Positions 63,912 to 64,000 of a stretch of DNA of 64,000 nt are shown here, piece by piece. Position 1 is the first letter of the stretch. The number at the start of each line of letters is the position of its first letter. The notes under the pieces are model-generated. The model had not been told where the DNA came from. It saw only the letters and a program-made list of their open reading frames with translations, and made no database searches. The translations under genes and the position numbers were made by a program. Source of the DNA: Luminiphilus sp. (GTDB lineage: Bacteria > Pseudomonadota > Gammaproteobacteria > Pseudomonadales > Halieaceae); the NCBI GenBank assembly GCA_029242325.1, contig JAQWUD010000016.1:1-64000 (forward strand). The letters run 5' to 3'.

Positions 63912-64000
63912 CTAGAAAAGCGCCCCGAGAGAGGCCAAAACAACCCACACCGCCATGGCGCGATTGATAGCAGTACGACTGGCTTCAACCGCTTCAACGA
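63912..64000 (-). CDS. possible C-terminal end of a membrane protein (partial)
   Basis: The minus strand is open from the window edge to TAG at 63914-63912. The last ~28 residues include RTAINRAMAVWVVLASLGAL, one hydrophobic segment. It may be the end of a membrane-protein gene continuing beyond 64000. The family cannot be named from this length. Confidence 0.35.
   Translation of the reverse strand, partial: VEAVEASRTAINRAMAVWVVLASLGALF

Noticed and set aside
1-64000. tRNA, rRNA, CRISPR arrays, prophage genes
   Set aside because: I looked for cloverleaf-like motifs, regularly spaced repeats and phage or transposase proteins and saw none.

Overview
The window reads as a chromosome segment of a free-living, probably marine gammaproteobacterium. 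The evidence is gene order: gyrA-serC-pheA-tyrA-aroA-cmk-rpsA-ihfB-lapA-lapB-pyrF, a wbpV/wbpL/wbpM-type set beside a ComEA-like gene, and mtaD-ubiG-mupP-yciK all match the Pseudomonas/Cellvibrionales arrangement. A TonB-dependent receptor, Na+-coupled amino-acid carriers and a type II secretion system fit an aquatic heterotroph. The exact genus is an inference I cannot settle from sequence alone.

Bases 1-4254 are a decaying accessory region. A secreted metallo-beta-lactamase-fold gene and a LuxR-like remnant lie between two near-identical copies of a ~150 bp direct repeat. The right-hand copy abuts a leucine-rich-repeat-like gene that has lost its 5' end. Next come a glycosyltransferase-like pseudogene with two in-frame stops and one frameshift, and the last ~56 codons of a TonB-dependent receptor closed by a strong terminator.

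Bases 4380-8883 carry phenylacetate metabolism (paaK and divergent paaX) and a large acyl-CoA dehydrogenase. Bases 9053-13070 hold three nucleotide-sugar/lipid-carrier genes (wbpM, wbpL, wbpV type). Bases 13092-25683 are a long minus-strand housekeeping block for DNA uptake, pyrimidines, LPS assembly, nucleoid architecture, translation, aromatic amino acids, serine and gyrase. Start/stop overlaps suggest translational coupling through much of it.

Bases 25846-29311 (plus) hold methylthioadenosine/SAH deamination, ubiquinone synthesis, peptidoglycan recycling and an SDR. Bases 29313-33279 (minus) hold rluB-scpB-scpA-yciO-rnm. Bases 33404-39494 (plus) hold yciB, an SH3-domain protein, a cyclophilin, pdxJ, a pseudouridine synthase, a DUF2244 protein, rimO and rsmE. 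msrA lies opposite.

Bases 40322-44363 form a protein-quality-control-like neighbourhood: a 67-aa protein, a VWA-domain protein with no standard start codon, a membrane DnaJ protein, a 95-aa conserved protein, HtpX and an HtrA-like protease. Two Na+-coupled amino-acid transporter genes follow on the minus strand.

Bases 47236-58666 (minus) contain all twelve gspC-to-gspN genes. At 58848-58932 a TPP riboswitch precedes a tightly coupled five-gene operon: TonB receptor, YkoF-like thiamine-binding protein, PnuC/PnuT-type permease, aminoglycoside/choline/thiamine-kinase-fold protein and a ketopantoate-reductase-like protein. It looks like a thiamine uptake and trapping system and, with the VWA-gene start anomaly, is the most interesting part of the window. 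I see no tRNA, rRNA, CRISPR array or intact transposase.
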